Below are positions 20,245-30,965 of a stretch of 64,000 bases of DNA, in pieces. The DNA is from Mytilus edulis. Taxonomy: Eukaryota; Mollusca; Bivalvia; Mytilida; Mytilidae. The notes beneath the pieces are model-generated. The model was given only the letters and a program-made list of their open reading frames with translations. It was not told the origin of the DNA and searched no databases. The position numbers and the translations under genes were made by a program. The DNA lies in assembly GCF_963676685.1 (NCBI RefSeq), contig NC_092354.1:38720193-38784192 (forward strand), in the 5' to 3' direction. Within the stretch, counting starts at the first letter, position 1; the number at the start of each line of letters is the position of its first letter.

Positions 20245-20881
20245 TTTCTTTTTTCGTCTCTTTCAAATGTTTTCAATTGATTAGAGGACATATTGGCACA
20301 TAATCGTATCATCCACGAATATATAGTGGGCATTACTGTTAATTAACGTAAAAAGAAATTCATTTGATGCCATCATTTCAAATACAACGCGTGCGTCTCC
20401 TCGCTTTAGAGGTCAATCTTGAAAAAGATACAAATAAATATCGGTAAGAACGCGCTTTATAAGTGTGCCAGGAGTGAATGGCTCCTGCGCTGCCATTTTT
20501 TAGTAATAGAGTGGAATTGTATAGAGAGAGTGGCAAACGCAGGGAATTACGTTATCGTATCTAACTTATACCCCGAGGGGATAATGTCATAACAACTGAC
20601 TAAATGACAAGAAATACATAAAACATCAACATGACTTTAAAACAGAAAGTCATTACTTGCTAGTGTACATTCTTCTGCAGGTGTGATGGTCACCCATCTC
20701 ATTTCAGTCGGTGTCATTTCAAGACATAATATTAAGGCACAAAACAGCGGCAGATGCAAACTACAAGCTTACATACGTTGCAAGAATTAATTGCAATTTA
20801 TTCGCTCTGATGAGTATGTGAATCCTGCATATCTTTTTCGTGACTTTTAACATCGTTTCCTCCAAGCACAAAAAATTAAAG

Positions 20882-20933
20882 CTCCGATGCCGGGAATCGA
20901 ACCCGGGCCGTCTGGGTGAAAACCAGAAATCCT
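20882..20933 (-). pseudogene. tRNA-Glu 3' part, split by the 1.77-kb element
   Basis: Anticodon arm to 3' end of a type B tRNA-Glu. The 5' part is at 22704-22738. Unlike the LINE at 5926, the duplication here is only 15 bp, so no intact gene remains. Confidence 0.92.
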
Positions 20934-21526
20934 TTTTTTTTTTATCTTTATTATAATCAAACTTCGTATTTACATATCACAGTTCAGAATTACACATCAA
21001 TGAAAAACATTATTACATTATTATCAATTACTGTCCTTTCTCTGAAAAGAAACATTCAATATTCTACATTTACAATTCAAATGCGTGAAATATTTGTCAC
21101 GAACACAATTATCTGGTTATATACTCATATATAGATATCATATTATATCCTTATAGAAAAATATTCATATACTTATATTCTAACTCACTCTTATCTACCA
21201 TTCAGCACATACATTCAAATTGATAAAAAGCTTACACAGAATACAAAGAAAATTTAGAGTGAAAAATGATTATGACGTCTTATTTTCCGACAGAGGACAA
21301 AAAATAATACAATAGAAAATATTGTTCGCACTGGGCTGGATTCCATTCCACAATGCAATCAAAATTCGAAGTATTAAATATCGAGTCAATCATCAGCTAT
21401 TTTAAGACATGCAAACAGAGCACAAAAATTTTCAAAATATTTGGAAAAACTTTTTCACAACATACTCACAAACAACATACAAACTATCTCTCTTACAAAT
21501 CAACATATAATAAAATAATAAAACAT
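20934..21526 (-). other. 3' UTR of the 1.77-kb element
   Basis: About 590 bp, AT-rich, no ORF of note. Only the terminal 25 bp or so look like the LINE 3' end. Confidence 0.55.
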
Positions 21527-22462
21527 TTAAAGTTTTTTATTTGTCGCAAATTCTATCATCTCATCTAGTCCTTTTCTCACATCATCAGTCATCAATTTCG
21601 GTATAGTTCTTACATCACGAAAATCTTCAGTCAACACTTTATTAAATTTATAGAAACCTCGGTCACTGCAATCGAGTATTTCAAATTCTTTCTCATCTAT
21701 ATGATACAATATCAGACGATTCCTCAATGTTTTTCCGATCAACAATTCGTTACGACCTCCTGATTGTTTCAAAACAAATTTTGGAATTAACTTTATATCA
21801 GTTGCAATATTTGACGGAAATGTTTGTTTACTTTTGTCATTATTTTCTACCAATTTATCGCGTTGAGATGTAGCAGATAGCATATCCCTGTAATTTACTT
21901 TACTAAGCGGCGGAAATTCTGAAAGTTCATCATCTTTTGTATTACATTTATTCCTTTCAATTTTGTCCATGGATAATCTACCTTTGTTTTTATTTACATT
22001 TTTTCTATTGACACAATTAACTGATACAGACAATTCTTTACCTGTATCGATTGCACTCAGTTCTATATTTGGACGTTCTATACCGGTTTCAATGTAACCT
22101 GAACATGCTATAACGGAGGCCTCAGACGGGTTATCTTCAATGTCCATTATATCCGATGTATTTGCCGCCACTGTTTCGTCCTGTATTTTATTGCTTTCAA
22201 ATACACAATCTGAATGAATCATCTCGATATGATTTTCAATATTCGAAATAGTTTCAACACTGTTGTTATACTCTTTCATTCGTTTTTTGTCACGGTTGAC
22301 AGTTGAAATCGACTTTCGTTTACTTTTATTTGTATCTTCATTTGCAAACATTATAGAAATACGTGCTCTGTCACTTTCACCATGCACAGTAAATGTAATA
22401 TTTCGAAATTGTTCACAAGCATTTTCAATAGTACTCCTTAATAAGGATGGAAGTCTCTCCAT
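21527..22462 (-). CDS. Uncharacterised 311-aa protein of non-autonomous element
   Basis: Start chosen at the ATG at 22462 (MERLPSLLRS); the frame is open a little further but with no upstream ATG. Residues 1-50 form a small domain (VHGESDRARISIMFANE). Residues about 50-205 are polar and low in hydrophobics. Residues about 205-311 look folded again (LIPKFVLKQSGGRNELLIGK through LIEFATNKKL-like end). No zinc knuckle, no endonuclease or RT motif, no membrane segment. I do not recognise the family. A nucleic-acid-binding, ORF1-like role is a guess from context only. Confidence 0.7.
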   Translation of the reverse strand: MERLPSLLRSTIENACEQFRNITFTVHGESDRARISIMFANEDTNKSKRKSISTVNRDKKRMKEYNNSVETISNIENHIEMIHSDCVFESNKIQDETVAANTSDIMDIEDNPSEASVIACSGYIETGIERPNIELSAIDTGKELSVSVNCVNRKNVNKNKGRLSMDKIERNKCNTKDDELSEFPPLSKVNYRDMLSATSQRDKLVENNDKSKQTFPSNIATDIKLIPKFVLKQSGGRNELLIGKTLRNRLILYHIDEKEFEILDCSDRGFYKFNKVLTEDFRDVRTIPKLMTDDVRKGLDEMIEFATNKKL

Positions 22463-22703
22463 TATAATATAATTCACCCTTGGGTAGCCTCTTTCTATAC
22501 GACAATGTTTACAATAATGTAAAACATTACAAACGACAGTTTTGTTATAATTAAAGTCAAAAACTTACTTCTGATACAAGTTATAACGTTAATATTCCGA
22601 AAATATGCTTGGAAATCCGAGCAATCACTTATAACATAGTAAATATTTCCTTAGACATAAACACAACGTCCAGTCACTTAAAGGTCCACTCGACCACCAA
22701 AAA

Positions 22704-22738
22704 AAAACCAGAAATCCTAACCACTAGACCACATCGGA
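22704..22738 (-). pseudogene. tRNA-Glu 5' part, split by the 1.77-kb element
   Basis: Contains acceptor 5' strand, D arm and A box plus the duplicated 15 bp. Other half at 20882-20933. Confidence 0.92.
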
Positions 22739-23386
22739 CTTAGTATAACAAGTTAAAATTAAGCTATATGTAAAAGCGTCCTGACCGAGCCTAATACATT
22801 TATGATTGTGTCAACATATGATAACTATGATTCAGCTGACAGCATGACAGGAGAGTATTCAAAGCTCACAAAAATATACCAGTCGGTAATTATAGGATGC
22901 AGAAACGTATATCTACAACTGATAAAGGGCAAAGTTATGTATTTAGCTTATAATTACATGGAGTGTATGCATTGAAATTAACATGTACCATATGTCGACT
23001 TTACGAGTTCAAGTTGTCTGTCATGCAAACCACAACAGAAATCGTGTCAAATTACAGAGCTTTTCGTTTTTGCGATTAGGTCTTCTTTGAAAGACTTGGA
23101 TTTAATTATCCCTCCCCCTTTTAGATCACGATTTTTTTTAACTACGCGGGTAAGCTTAAGTTTCAAATTATACACGAAGCCGACATGCAGTAGCGGGGAT
23201 ATTTCTGGTCATTATATTTCAACCTCGAATTGAGATTATGCTGCAGCTGTAATTTAAACTATCGCCGATTTCCTCTATCAAATATATTTACCGACAATTT
23301 CAGTATAATATTAACATGCATATATACCATACATATCAGGTAACACGTGTCCTTATATGATCAAGTTAAACAAGAGGTAGTCATAA

Positions 23387-23446
23387 GCATCGGTGGTTCA
23401 GTGGTAGAATGCTCGCCTGCCACGCGGGCGGCCCGGGTTCGATTCC
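23387..23446 (+). pseudogene. tRNA-Gly cut after nt 60 by a LINE
   Basis: Nucleotides 1-60 of 71. The sequence leaves the tRNA at GGTTCGATTCC inside the B box and continues as LINE sequence (TGAAAACAGG). The 3' acceptor strand is missing. Confidence 0.92.
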
Positions 23447-24845
23447 TGAAAACAGGTGTTTATATCGAGAGAGTCAATCTAATTCAAAAACTGTGTTTTT
23501 CCAAGTCATCGTATATGTGAATTTGTATATTTTGTGTCAGAATGTGATAATATACCTTAATATCGTTTGATTTTTTCAACTTTTTTGTTGAAAAAGACTT
23601 TGTTTTGTCACCCGGGATGGGTGACAAAACGTACCCTTTGGATGACAATTATTCAAAGGAACAAACTGTTCGTGTGAATGTTGGCAGTACTAAAGTGATT
23701 ACCTCAGAATTAGTGATAGATGAAATTGAAAAGAAATGTGGTGTAGGATCGGTGCTAGCGTGTGTTCCCAAGAATGATAACAATTATGAAGTAGTAATGC
23801 GGGAAAGGAGAAATGTAGGAGAAATATCAGGAGACGGTTTATTTATACAAGGTAAATCCATTAGTGTAAATGAACTAGTATCAGTATTTAGAATTGTGTC
23901 AATTTTCAATATGAGCATGTACGTAACAGATGAAGAAATAATTGATAGATTTGATAGAATGGGTGTTGAAATAGTAACTGACATTAGGAAAAGAAAAATG
24001 AGCAGTAGATCGAATGTATATGATGGTACTAGGGTTTTTAAAGTAAAATTACCACCTACACTTGCCTCAATACCGTATTCTATGAAATTTACAGTTAGCG
24101 GGAAGGAAACAGCATATTATAGGGTTATTCATAATGACCAGGTCAAAGTTTGTTCGGGTTGTTATAGTGCTGAACATTTATACAAAGATTGTCCAGAATT
24201 TAAATGTTTTAAATGTGGTCAACAAGGACATATTAGTAAAAACTGTTTAGAGAATAAGTGTAAGAGTTGCCTAAGGCCATACAGTGATTGCGATTGTTTA
24301 ACGAGAAAGCGTTATTTCGGAGAAGGATTTGGTCATATACCCGAAGGAAAAAGAAAAACACCTTGGGGCAGAGTTTCGGACCACAAAAGAAAATATCAAG
24401 AAATTATCACCAGTAGTGAAGAAAACAATACAGAATTAAAAGAAAGTGAAAATGACTTGATTAGTGGGAATACGTTAGATGTTGGTCCCTCAGTCATAAG
24501 TTCGGAACAGGGAACCAGTGATGATGTGAAAAAGTCAAAGGTGGTAAAAGTTGTTGCCGATGTACACACAAGTGATATCATGTGTGATGATATAGAAGCT
24601 AATGGTGAGGATTGGAATGGAGATGACGTTAACAGAAATGGTAATGGTAATGGAGATGGAGCAATTGGTGATGGTATTGGTAATGGAGATGAAGATGATG
24701 ATGATGAATATACAGACGCTGATGAAGCCATGGCAGATGATGTAACAGAGACCGTTGATAACGCGTCCGAAAATGGTGAAAAGACAAAGATCGCGACTGA
24801 CAATAGCGAACAGACAAAGATCGCGACCGACAATGGTGTAAAGAC
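23447..24845 (+). mobile_element. 5' part of a Tx1/L1-type LINE in tRNA-Gly
   Basis: A 5' UTR of about 170 bp and most of ORF1, then an abrupt switch at about 24846 to the spacer 152 bp upstream of the next tRNA-Gly. ORF2 and the 3' end are absent and there is no A-run. The ORF1 product is clearly homologous to that of the LINE at 5926, but this copy begins in tRNA-Gly in place of tRNA-Glu. Spacer on the right carries the variant bases of the 45-kb units, while the left flank carries those of the 20-kb unit, so unequal exchange probably removed the 3' part. Confidence 0.8.
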
Positions 24846-24954
24846 ATTATGCTGCAGCTGTAATTTTAACTATCGCCGATTTCCTCTATCAAATATATTT
24901 ACCGACAATTTCAGTATAATATTAACATGCATATATACCATACATATCAGGTAA
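23617..24954 (+). pseudogene. Truncated LINE ORF1 (zinc-knuckle protein)
   Basis: First ATG at 23617 (MGDKTYPLDD); the frame also opens at a TTG 12 bp earlier. The ORF1 domain spans residues about 15-185, with zinc knuckles CSGCYSAEHLYKDC and CFKCGQQGHISKNC near 185-215 and one CKSC...CDC motif, against six tandem ones in the LINE at 5926. Then Lys/Arg and a Gly/Asn/Asp-rich acidic tail with GNGNGDG-like and TKIATDN repeats. From 24846 the frame runs into array spacer, so the last 36 residues are not LINE protein. Confidence 0.85.
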
Positions 24955-24997
24955 CACGTGTCCTTATATGATCAAGTTAAACAAGAGGTAGTCATAA

Positions 24998-25068
24998 GCA
25001 TCGGTGGTTCAGTGGTAGAATGCTCGCCTGCCACGCGGGCGGCCCGGGTTCGATTCCCGGCCGATGCA
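24998..25068 (+). tRNA. tRNA-Gly-GCC: tRNA-Gly (GCC)
   Basis: Consensus copy, first type B unit of the later (45-kb-like) variant class. Confidence 0.96.
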
Positions 25069-25713
25069 TTTCTTTTTTCGTCTCTTTCAAATGTTTTCAA
25101 TTGATTAGAGGACATATTGGCACATAATCGTATCATCCACAAATATATAGTGGGCATTACTGTTAATTAACGTAAAAAGAAATTCATTTGATGCCATCAT
25201 TTCAAATACAACGCGTGCGTCTCTTCGCTTTGGAGGTCAATCTTGAAAAAGATACAAATAAATATCGGTAAGAACGCGCTTTATAAGTGTGCCAGGAGTG
25301 AATGGCTCCTGCGCTGCCATTTTTTAGTAATAGAGTGGAATTGTATAGAGAGAGTGGCAAACGCAGGGAATAACGTTATCGTATCTAACTTATACCCCGA
25401 GGGGATAATGTCATAACAACTGACTAAATGACAAGAAATACATAAAACATCAACATGACTTTAAAACAGAAAGTCATAATTATTTGCTAGTGTACATTCT
25501 TCTGCAGGACTGGTGTGATGGTCACCCATCTCATTTCAGTCGGTGTCATTTCAAGACATAATATTAAGGCACAAAACAGCGGCAGATGCAAACTGCAAGC
25601 TAACATACGTTGCAAGAATTAATTGCAATTTATTCGCTCTGATGAGTATGTGAATCCTGCATATCTTTTTCGTGACTTTTAACATAGTTTCCTCCAAGCA
25701 CAAAAAATTAAAG

Positions 25714-25785
25714 CTCCGATGCCGGGAATCGAACCCGGGCCGTCTGGGTGAAAACCAGAAATCCTAACCACTAGACCACATCGGA
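25714..25785 (-). tRNA. tRNA-Glu-TTC: tRNA-Glu (TTC)
   Basis: Consensus gene in type B context. Terminator TTTTTT on minus (plus AAAAAA just before TTAAAGC). Confidence 0.96.
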
Positions 25786-25869
25786 CTTAGTATAACTAGT
25801 TAAAATTAAGCTATATATAAAAGCGTCCTTACCGAGCCTAATACATTTAATATGATTGTGTCAACATAT

Positions 25870-26336
25870 AACACTGGACACTTTTAATTTGCAAAACACT
25901 CATTTGCAAATCCGCCGCCGCCTCAAACAAGAGCTACAATATCATGTATATAACCAAAATGTGCAGAATTACATGGGATTCAATAATTTCATTGGTTTTC
26001 TACAGTTACTTTCATATTTATTTTGCAATTTGAATTATAAAAACATGGGATTTTCAATATCCCATGGGACAGGGCAAAATCCCATGGGATTTACCATTAT
26101 CCCATGGGATTTTGGTTAAATCCCATGGGATTTTTTTTTGTCCCATGGGATTATTGTAGTCCCATGGGATATTTGTTGTCCCATGGGACAAAAAAAATCC
26201 CATGGGATTTTTATTATCCCATGGGATTTTTAATATCCCATGGGACAAATTAAAATCCTATGGGATTCTAATTGTAAATATATAGATATAAATAAACAGT
26301 AATGTGTATGTTACAATGTATTCTATTTGGTAGTAA
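25870..26336 (+). repeat. Left terminal inverted repeat with CCCATGGGA array
   Basis: Outer 170 bp unique (GC-rich patch CCGCCGCCGCC), then ten perfect palindromic CCCATGGGA words about 20 bp apart (26058-26256) plus two decayed ones, then an AT-rich inner end up to GGTAGTAAAT. Each word is an NcoI-type palindrome. Confidence 0.9.
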
Positions 26337-29250
26337 ATTAATATAAGATGAATCTTTTTAATTGAATATCTTTTTTTCTTGGGAAATGTTAATTTAGCAT
26401 ATTGTTCTTTAACTGTTCAAAACTAAACTTTTAAACAACAAAGCAGATAATGTAAGTATCAATATATGTTTATTCATGAATTATAGAATACTTTCTTGAA
26501 ACACAATTATTTGCCATTTGAAATCAATAAAAACTCTATTGTTAGGCTTAACATACTAGTAGCTATTTAAGTAAATCTATTTTTTTTTTCACAATATCCC
26601 TCAACACAAAACATTAATAGTTTCTTATCATCCAGCATTGTTTGATGGTATAGTCCACTTTTTGGACATTCAGCACAGAACTTTGACATTATTGTGGTTT
26701 CAATATTTTTTTGAATTTAAAAGAACTTCAAATCATTGACTGAGTGATGAAAATAATAACTGATCCAACTTTTTCTTTGAATTTATTCTGGTCTTGTTTC
26801 TATGTTTTCTCCATTTATTTTAGGTGGTGAATTTCAATCCTTCTGAAAAAGAACCAATAAAATCTAAAGTAATGGATTATACAAAATTGTTTTCATACAT
26901 GTAGCAATAATATGATTTTCAATAAAAATAGCTATGCGGTATGGATTTTACTGATTGTTAAAGGTTGTCCAGTGTCATCAGTTGCTAACGGCCTACATCC
27001 TTTGGTCTCTGATGGAGGGTTGTCAAATTAGCAATATACCACATCTTCCTATTCTAATACCATATAACAATCAATTAATGTATTCTTCTTTATAAAATTT
27101 GGGTATTTTCCCAAGTTATATACATAATATATATATATACTGTAAATTCGGAATTAATGCAAGTTTTTTTTTATTGCGAAAAATGCAACGGAGTTGTTAA
27201 CGCAATAATTTAAACTCGTATTATGAAATATTTTATATGGATTAAACAGGATTTTTCAAAATCGTAAAATTTAAAATCGCATTTAAGTCTAAAATGACAG
27301 AATCGCAATAATAAATGCACGCAATAATTTATGAATTTTACAGTATAAAGATCAATGTTAAAAGTTAAAACTTTAGACAACTATAATAACATTCCATTAT
27401 TCACAAGAATTTGCAATATATTATACAAAATGCAGACAACAGAAACAATATTTCTTTAAGCTTTTGAAGTTCAGACAGATTTCAATTTGTGTTTTATTTC
27501 AATGAAAAAATACCTTGAACATATTGGAAATTATAACATTGATACAAACAAAATATGTATGTTTTATCCTTTTTTTTTTGTGTTGTTGGCTTGCTGTCTC
27601 ATTTTAATATACATTTAAACATACATCAATAATCTTCTTCTTTATTAAAAGTAAAAATGGGATATTTTTGATTTTGATATCCCAAAACATTATAGTTCTA
27701 TCACATAACTTATTACCAAGTTCAAAAACACCAATGTGTTTGATATTAATTTTAAGACATGTATAAATGTTCCAGACCATATCAGTATTCGGATCTTACT
27801 TTTATGGTCCAGAACTTACAGTCCCACCATATGTGTACAGTCAGACCATTTAAGTATACTTGTACTGTCTGGTACCAGCTCAACCAAACCTGTGTTTTTA
27901 TTTTAACTGCAATTAAACTTTTTGTATTAATCTATTAAAGATTTCAGTTATGTTGATCTGTACTGTACATTTGTTTGTAATAAACTTGACCAACTTCTTA
28001 AAATTGGGCAGACTGTATGCGTACAGTCAGTCCAAATACTTGTTTGTTCTGGAACATAAACATGATTAACAAGCATTTGGCAGGATGTCATGCTAAAATC
28101 CCATTAATATTAGTACTAAATTTTGAGTATATACATGTAAATCCACAAGTTACTTACTGAAATTCATGGTGAACACTCACCAAAAACTTACAATTTAGAG
28201 GAAAGACTGGAAAGATGAATGCACTAACACTATCAAAACAGAGCATAAAACTTACCGAAAAACAAGATGTTTTACATTTATCCAGGAGCAGGATAATTGA
28301 AAAGTTGTTTTTTTCTTTCTCTGCTGTCCATCATATAACCTTTGAATTCATTCATGCAAAATATGAAAATCTGCAAAGGTAAGACCTAGAACCTCAACTT
28401 ATCCACATTTTGAATTTTGAACTGCATACTTGTCCTTTTCATCTTGCTGACAACCTAAACATAAAAAAATGATAAAAACATAATTCTAGATTGAATTTGT
28501 GTTTTTATTTTTGTTGGTACATGTACAAACAATTTTCCCAACTTTAAAATGAAAACATCATCACCAAAGAGGAGGTCATACTAACCTCCGAAATATTTAA
28601 ACAAACCGAAATTATTACTTGATAAAGATCTTGTCGTAAATTAATGGCATAGATACTCTTATTTTTGAAAACTTGATGTCTATTGCATACTTATATTCCT
28701 TTCTACGAGAGTATGCATATTAAGATGGACTCCATGGACTTTAATGTAAGCATGATTAATTTTACAGTCACTGACAGTTTTTCAGCTCTATGTGTACATT
28801 TTGAGAGAATCTTGCAATACTGTATATTGTGATATTCAGAACTTATTGTGAGGTTTTTATTAATACAACTGAAAGCTGTATCTCGTTTTCATTTCTGATA
28901 CATATTTATGAGCTGAAGACCAGTGCCGAATTTTTCTCACTGCATTGAAGACCCATAGGTGACCTTCGGCCGTTGTCTGCTCTTTGATTGGGTTGTTGTC
29001 TCTTTGTCAAATTCCCAGTTTCCACTTCCCATTTTACATGTTTTATATCATGTATGCTGATTTTTCTTAAATTACAATATTCAATCATGCAATTTTGTCT
29101 ATTATTGAAAATACGATAAGCAAAAATAAATGCACAAAAAATTTAACATTGTTATATATATGTAAGACTTTTTTTTAAATTCAAAACAGTTGCCTACACT
29201 GTTAATTTCCTTGTTTGATTTCATATTTTTAAAGCCTTTATAGCTAGCTA
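26337..29250. other. Interior of the 19-kb block, first part
   Basis: AT-rich, no gene. Contains a fragment of a mussel-type dispersed repeat at about 26925-27060 (tail CACATCTTCCTATT), a small inverted-repeat element at 27137-27346, and another dispersed-repeat fragment at about 28930-29035. Nothing recognised in the rest. Confidence 0.5.
27137..27346. mobile_element. MITE-like element, 210 bp
   Basis: Ends are inverted: ATACTGTAAATTC on the left and GAATTTTACAGTAT on the right. The interior is rich in TCGCAATAAT-like words. Lies in a TA-rich stretch, so the target duplication is unclear. Confidence 0.65.
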
Positions 29251-29254
29251 GATG

Positions 29255-29880
29255 GTATGCCGGGATCCAGCCATTTTAAAAAGGGGGGTTCCCAACCCAA
29301 GACAAAGGGGATGATCCTATATTCATTTGATTTGTTTTATTGTCTCATACAAGAATATATATGGTTTGACGGTGGGGATCAGGGATCCTGAAATTTTTTC
29401 ACCTAACCACTGGATGACAGGGGATCTCAACCATTCAAAAGTTTCTCAAACATGTGGGGGTGGGGGTGAACCCCATGGACTCTCCCTATATTTCCTTTGA
29501 TTTGTTTTATTGTTCTATACAAGAATATATAAATATGGTTTAGGGGTGGGGATCTTGACCGTTTACAAGTTTTCAAACTAGAGGGGGTGGGACTTCACTT
29601 TTATTTTATTTCATTATTAATTTTATTGTCCCCGACAAGAATATATATGGTTTAGGGGTGGGGATCTGGATCGTTCACAAGATAATAGCACATTCTCAAA
29701 TTGAACAGAGTGGGGTAACCCCCAAAGACCTCCTTTTAATTTCATTTGATTTGTTTTATCGTCCCATTCAAGAATATATGGTTTAGGGATGGGGATCTAG
29801 ACCGTTTACAAGATAATAGCATATTCTCAAATTGAAAGGGGTGGGGATTACCTCCCATGGACTCACCCTCCCTTCTTTCT
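29255..29880. repeat. Degenerate tandem repeat, about four units of 120-180 bp
   Basis: Recurring segment TTTGATTTGTTTTATTGT followed by CAAGAATATATATGGTTTA and GGGGTGGGGATCT, beginning near 29316, 29498, 29620 and 29737. The first unit is preceded by a GGGATCCAGCC fragment related to the repeat at 31985. Confidence 0.7.
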
Positions 29881-30009
29881 CCCCCCCGAAATACCTTTTA
29901 ATAAGCCCCAATGCACAGATAGTTCACAGTATTTTCCCTTGATTTACACTAAAGAATATACACTATACAGGTGTAATTTTTTTTTAAAAGATAATACAAC
30001 TGAAGACCA

Positions 30010-30150
30010 CCATGACCACAGTGGTGGATCTAGAATTTTTTATAAGTGGGGCCCACCGACTGCCTAAGAGGGGCCTGCTCCTGCCATGACTCAGTGATTC
30101 CATATATAATCAACCAATTCTTTTCCCAAACAGGGGGCCCTGAACTCCTG
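30010..30150. repeat. Dispersed repeat, inverted copy at 36345-36480
   Basis: Shares GTGGATC-AGAAATTTTATAAGTGGGG, GACTGCCTAAGAGGGG and TGATTCC-TATATAATC blocks with the reverse complement of 36345-36480. Family not named. Confidence 0.65.
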
Positions 30151-30683
30151 ATTCCCCCTTTTTTTTCCTCATTTCAATCACCCTGATATAAATTTAGTTT
30201 TATCACTTACAATAGGAATGGTTTGAATTCCCCAATAATTCTTATATACCATTAATATCAACATATTTCATTTTTGATAAATGAAAGGCAAAAGTTTTCT
30301 ATGGGTAGAAATGGATAGTGGGAAGCTTTCAGATTCACACCATGCCGGTGGCTGTGTTCAGAGTGCTGGGTTTTTATGACCCTCGTTGTTTGCGGACTAA
30401 CTATTTAGGCCAGTGGTGGATAATAGTGTGCGTGCATTAATCTTCTATACCTTCTTAATCAATATATTCAAATACTGACGGCAAGTGTTGTAATGATGTA
30501 TCAATGTCTTTTTGAAATCACCGTGCTATTTACATGTGGGATCGAGAATGCAGGGGAAGGAAACTTGTCAATTATGTTTATTTCTAAGCCAAAATAAAAT
30601 GAGCCGCCGTAAAATTAACCTTGGGTAATAACAGTGCATGTAAGGCTCGTCTCGGAGGGGTGTCTTTTTTTCTGTCTTCTTTT

Positions 30684-30965
30684 TATGCCCCACCTACGAT
30701 AGTAGAGGGGCATTATGTTTTCTGGTCTGTGCCTCTGTTCGTTCGTCCGTTCGTTCGTCCTGTTTCAGGTTAAAGTTTTTGGTCGAGGTAGTTTTTGATG
30801 AAGTTGAAGTCCAATCAACCTGAAACTTAGTATATATGTTCCTTATGGTATGATCTTTCTAATTTTAATGTCAAATTAGAGTTCTTACCCCAATTTCACG
30901 GTCCACTGAACATAGAAAATGATAGTGCGAGTGGGGCATCCGTGTACTGGGGACACATTCTTGTT
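30684..30965 (+). repeat. Bivalve dispersed repeat (TATGCCCCACC type)
   Basis: Begins TATGCCCCACCTACGATAG and ends GAGTGGGGCATCCGTG...ACACATTCTTG, with a GTTCGTCC-rich stretch. I recognise this as a frequent short repeat in bivalve genomes; copy number cannot be judged here. Confidence 0.6.

Larger units (their letters stand above)
19597..20933. repeat. Tandem tRNA array, type B block 1
   Basis: First type B unit, without its own upstream tRNA-Glu. Carries early-variant bases (for example TAATTTAAACTATC, against TAATTTTAACTATC in units right of 24846) and a variant tRNA-Gly. Confidence 0.93.
20934..22703 (-). mobile_element. Non-autonomous single-ORF retroelement in tRNA-Glu
   Basis: 1.77 kb, flanked by the 15-bp duplication AAAACCAGAAATCCT (20919-20933 and 22704-22718). 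It ends in an A-run on minus and its last 25 bp or so (GTTTGATTATAATAAAGAT) nearly match the tail of the LINE at 5926 (GTTTGATTTTAATAAAGAT). The insertion point is the same base of tRNA-Glu. It encodes one 311-aa protein and no endonuclease or RT. Best read as an element moved in trans by that LINE's ORF2 protein, comparable in concept to half-LINEs. Confidence 0.8.
22704..23446. repeat. Tandem tRNA array, type B block 2
   Basis: Part of one type B unit between the 1.77-kb element and the partial LINE. Starts with the 5' part of the split tRNA-Glu and ends inside tRNA-Gly. Spacer variants match the unit at 19.6-20.9 kb. Confidence 0.92.
24846..25869. repeat. Tandem tRNA array, type B block 3
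   Basis: One unit with tRNA-Gly and tRNA-Glu, ending in the ATAT at 25866-25869 where the 19.1-kb block begins. Confidence 0.94.

Noticed and set aside
25871-25882. CACTA-type termini for the 19-kb block (the ends contain CACTGG)
   Set aside because: The array junction reconstructs only if the ends start at AACACTGG with ATAT duplicated; a CACTG start with 3-bp duplication does not restore the uninterrupted unit.
26054-26248. ORFs reading IPWD/NPMG repeats at 26054 and 44601
   Set aside because: Translations of the palindromic CCCATGGGA arrays in the inverted repeats; no coding evidence.
26050-26270. CRISPR-like regular spacing of a short repeat
   Set aside because: Repeat is a 9-10 bp palindrome with low-complexity AT spacers in a eukaryotic transposon end; not CRISPR.
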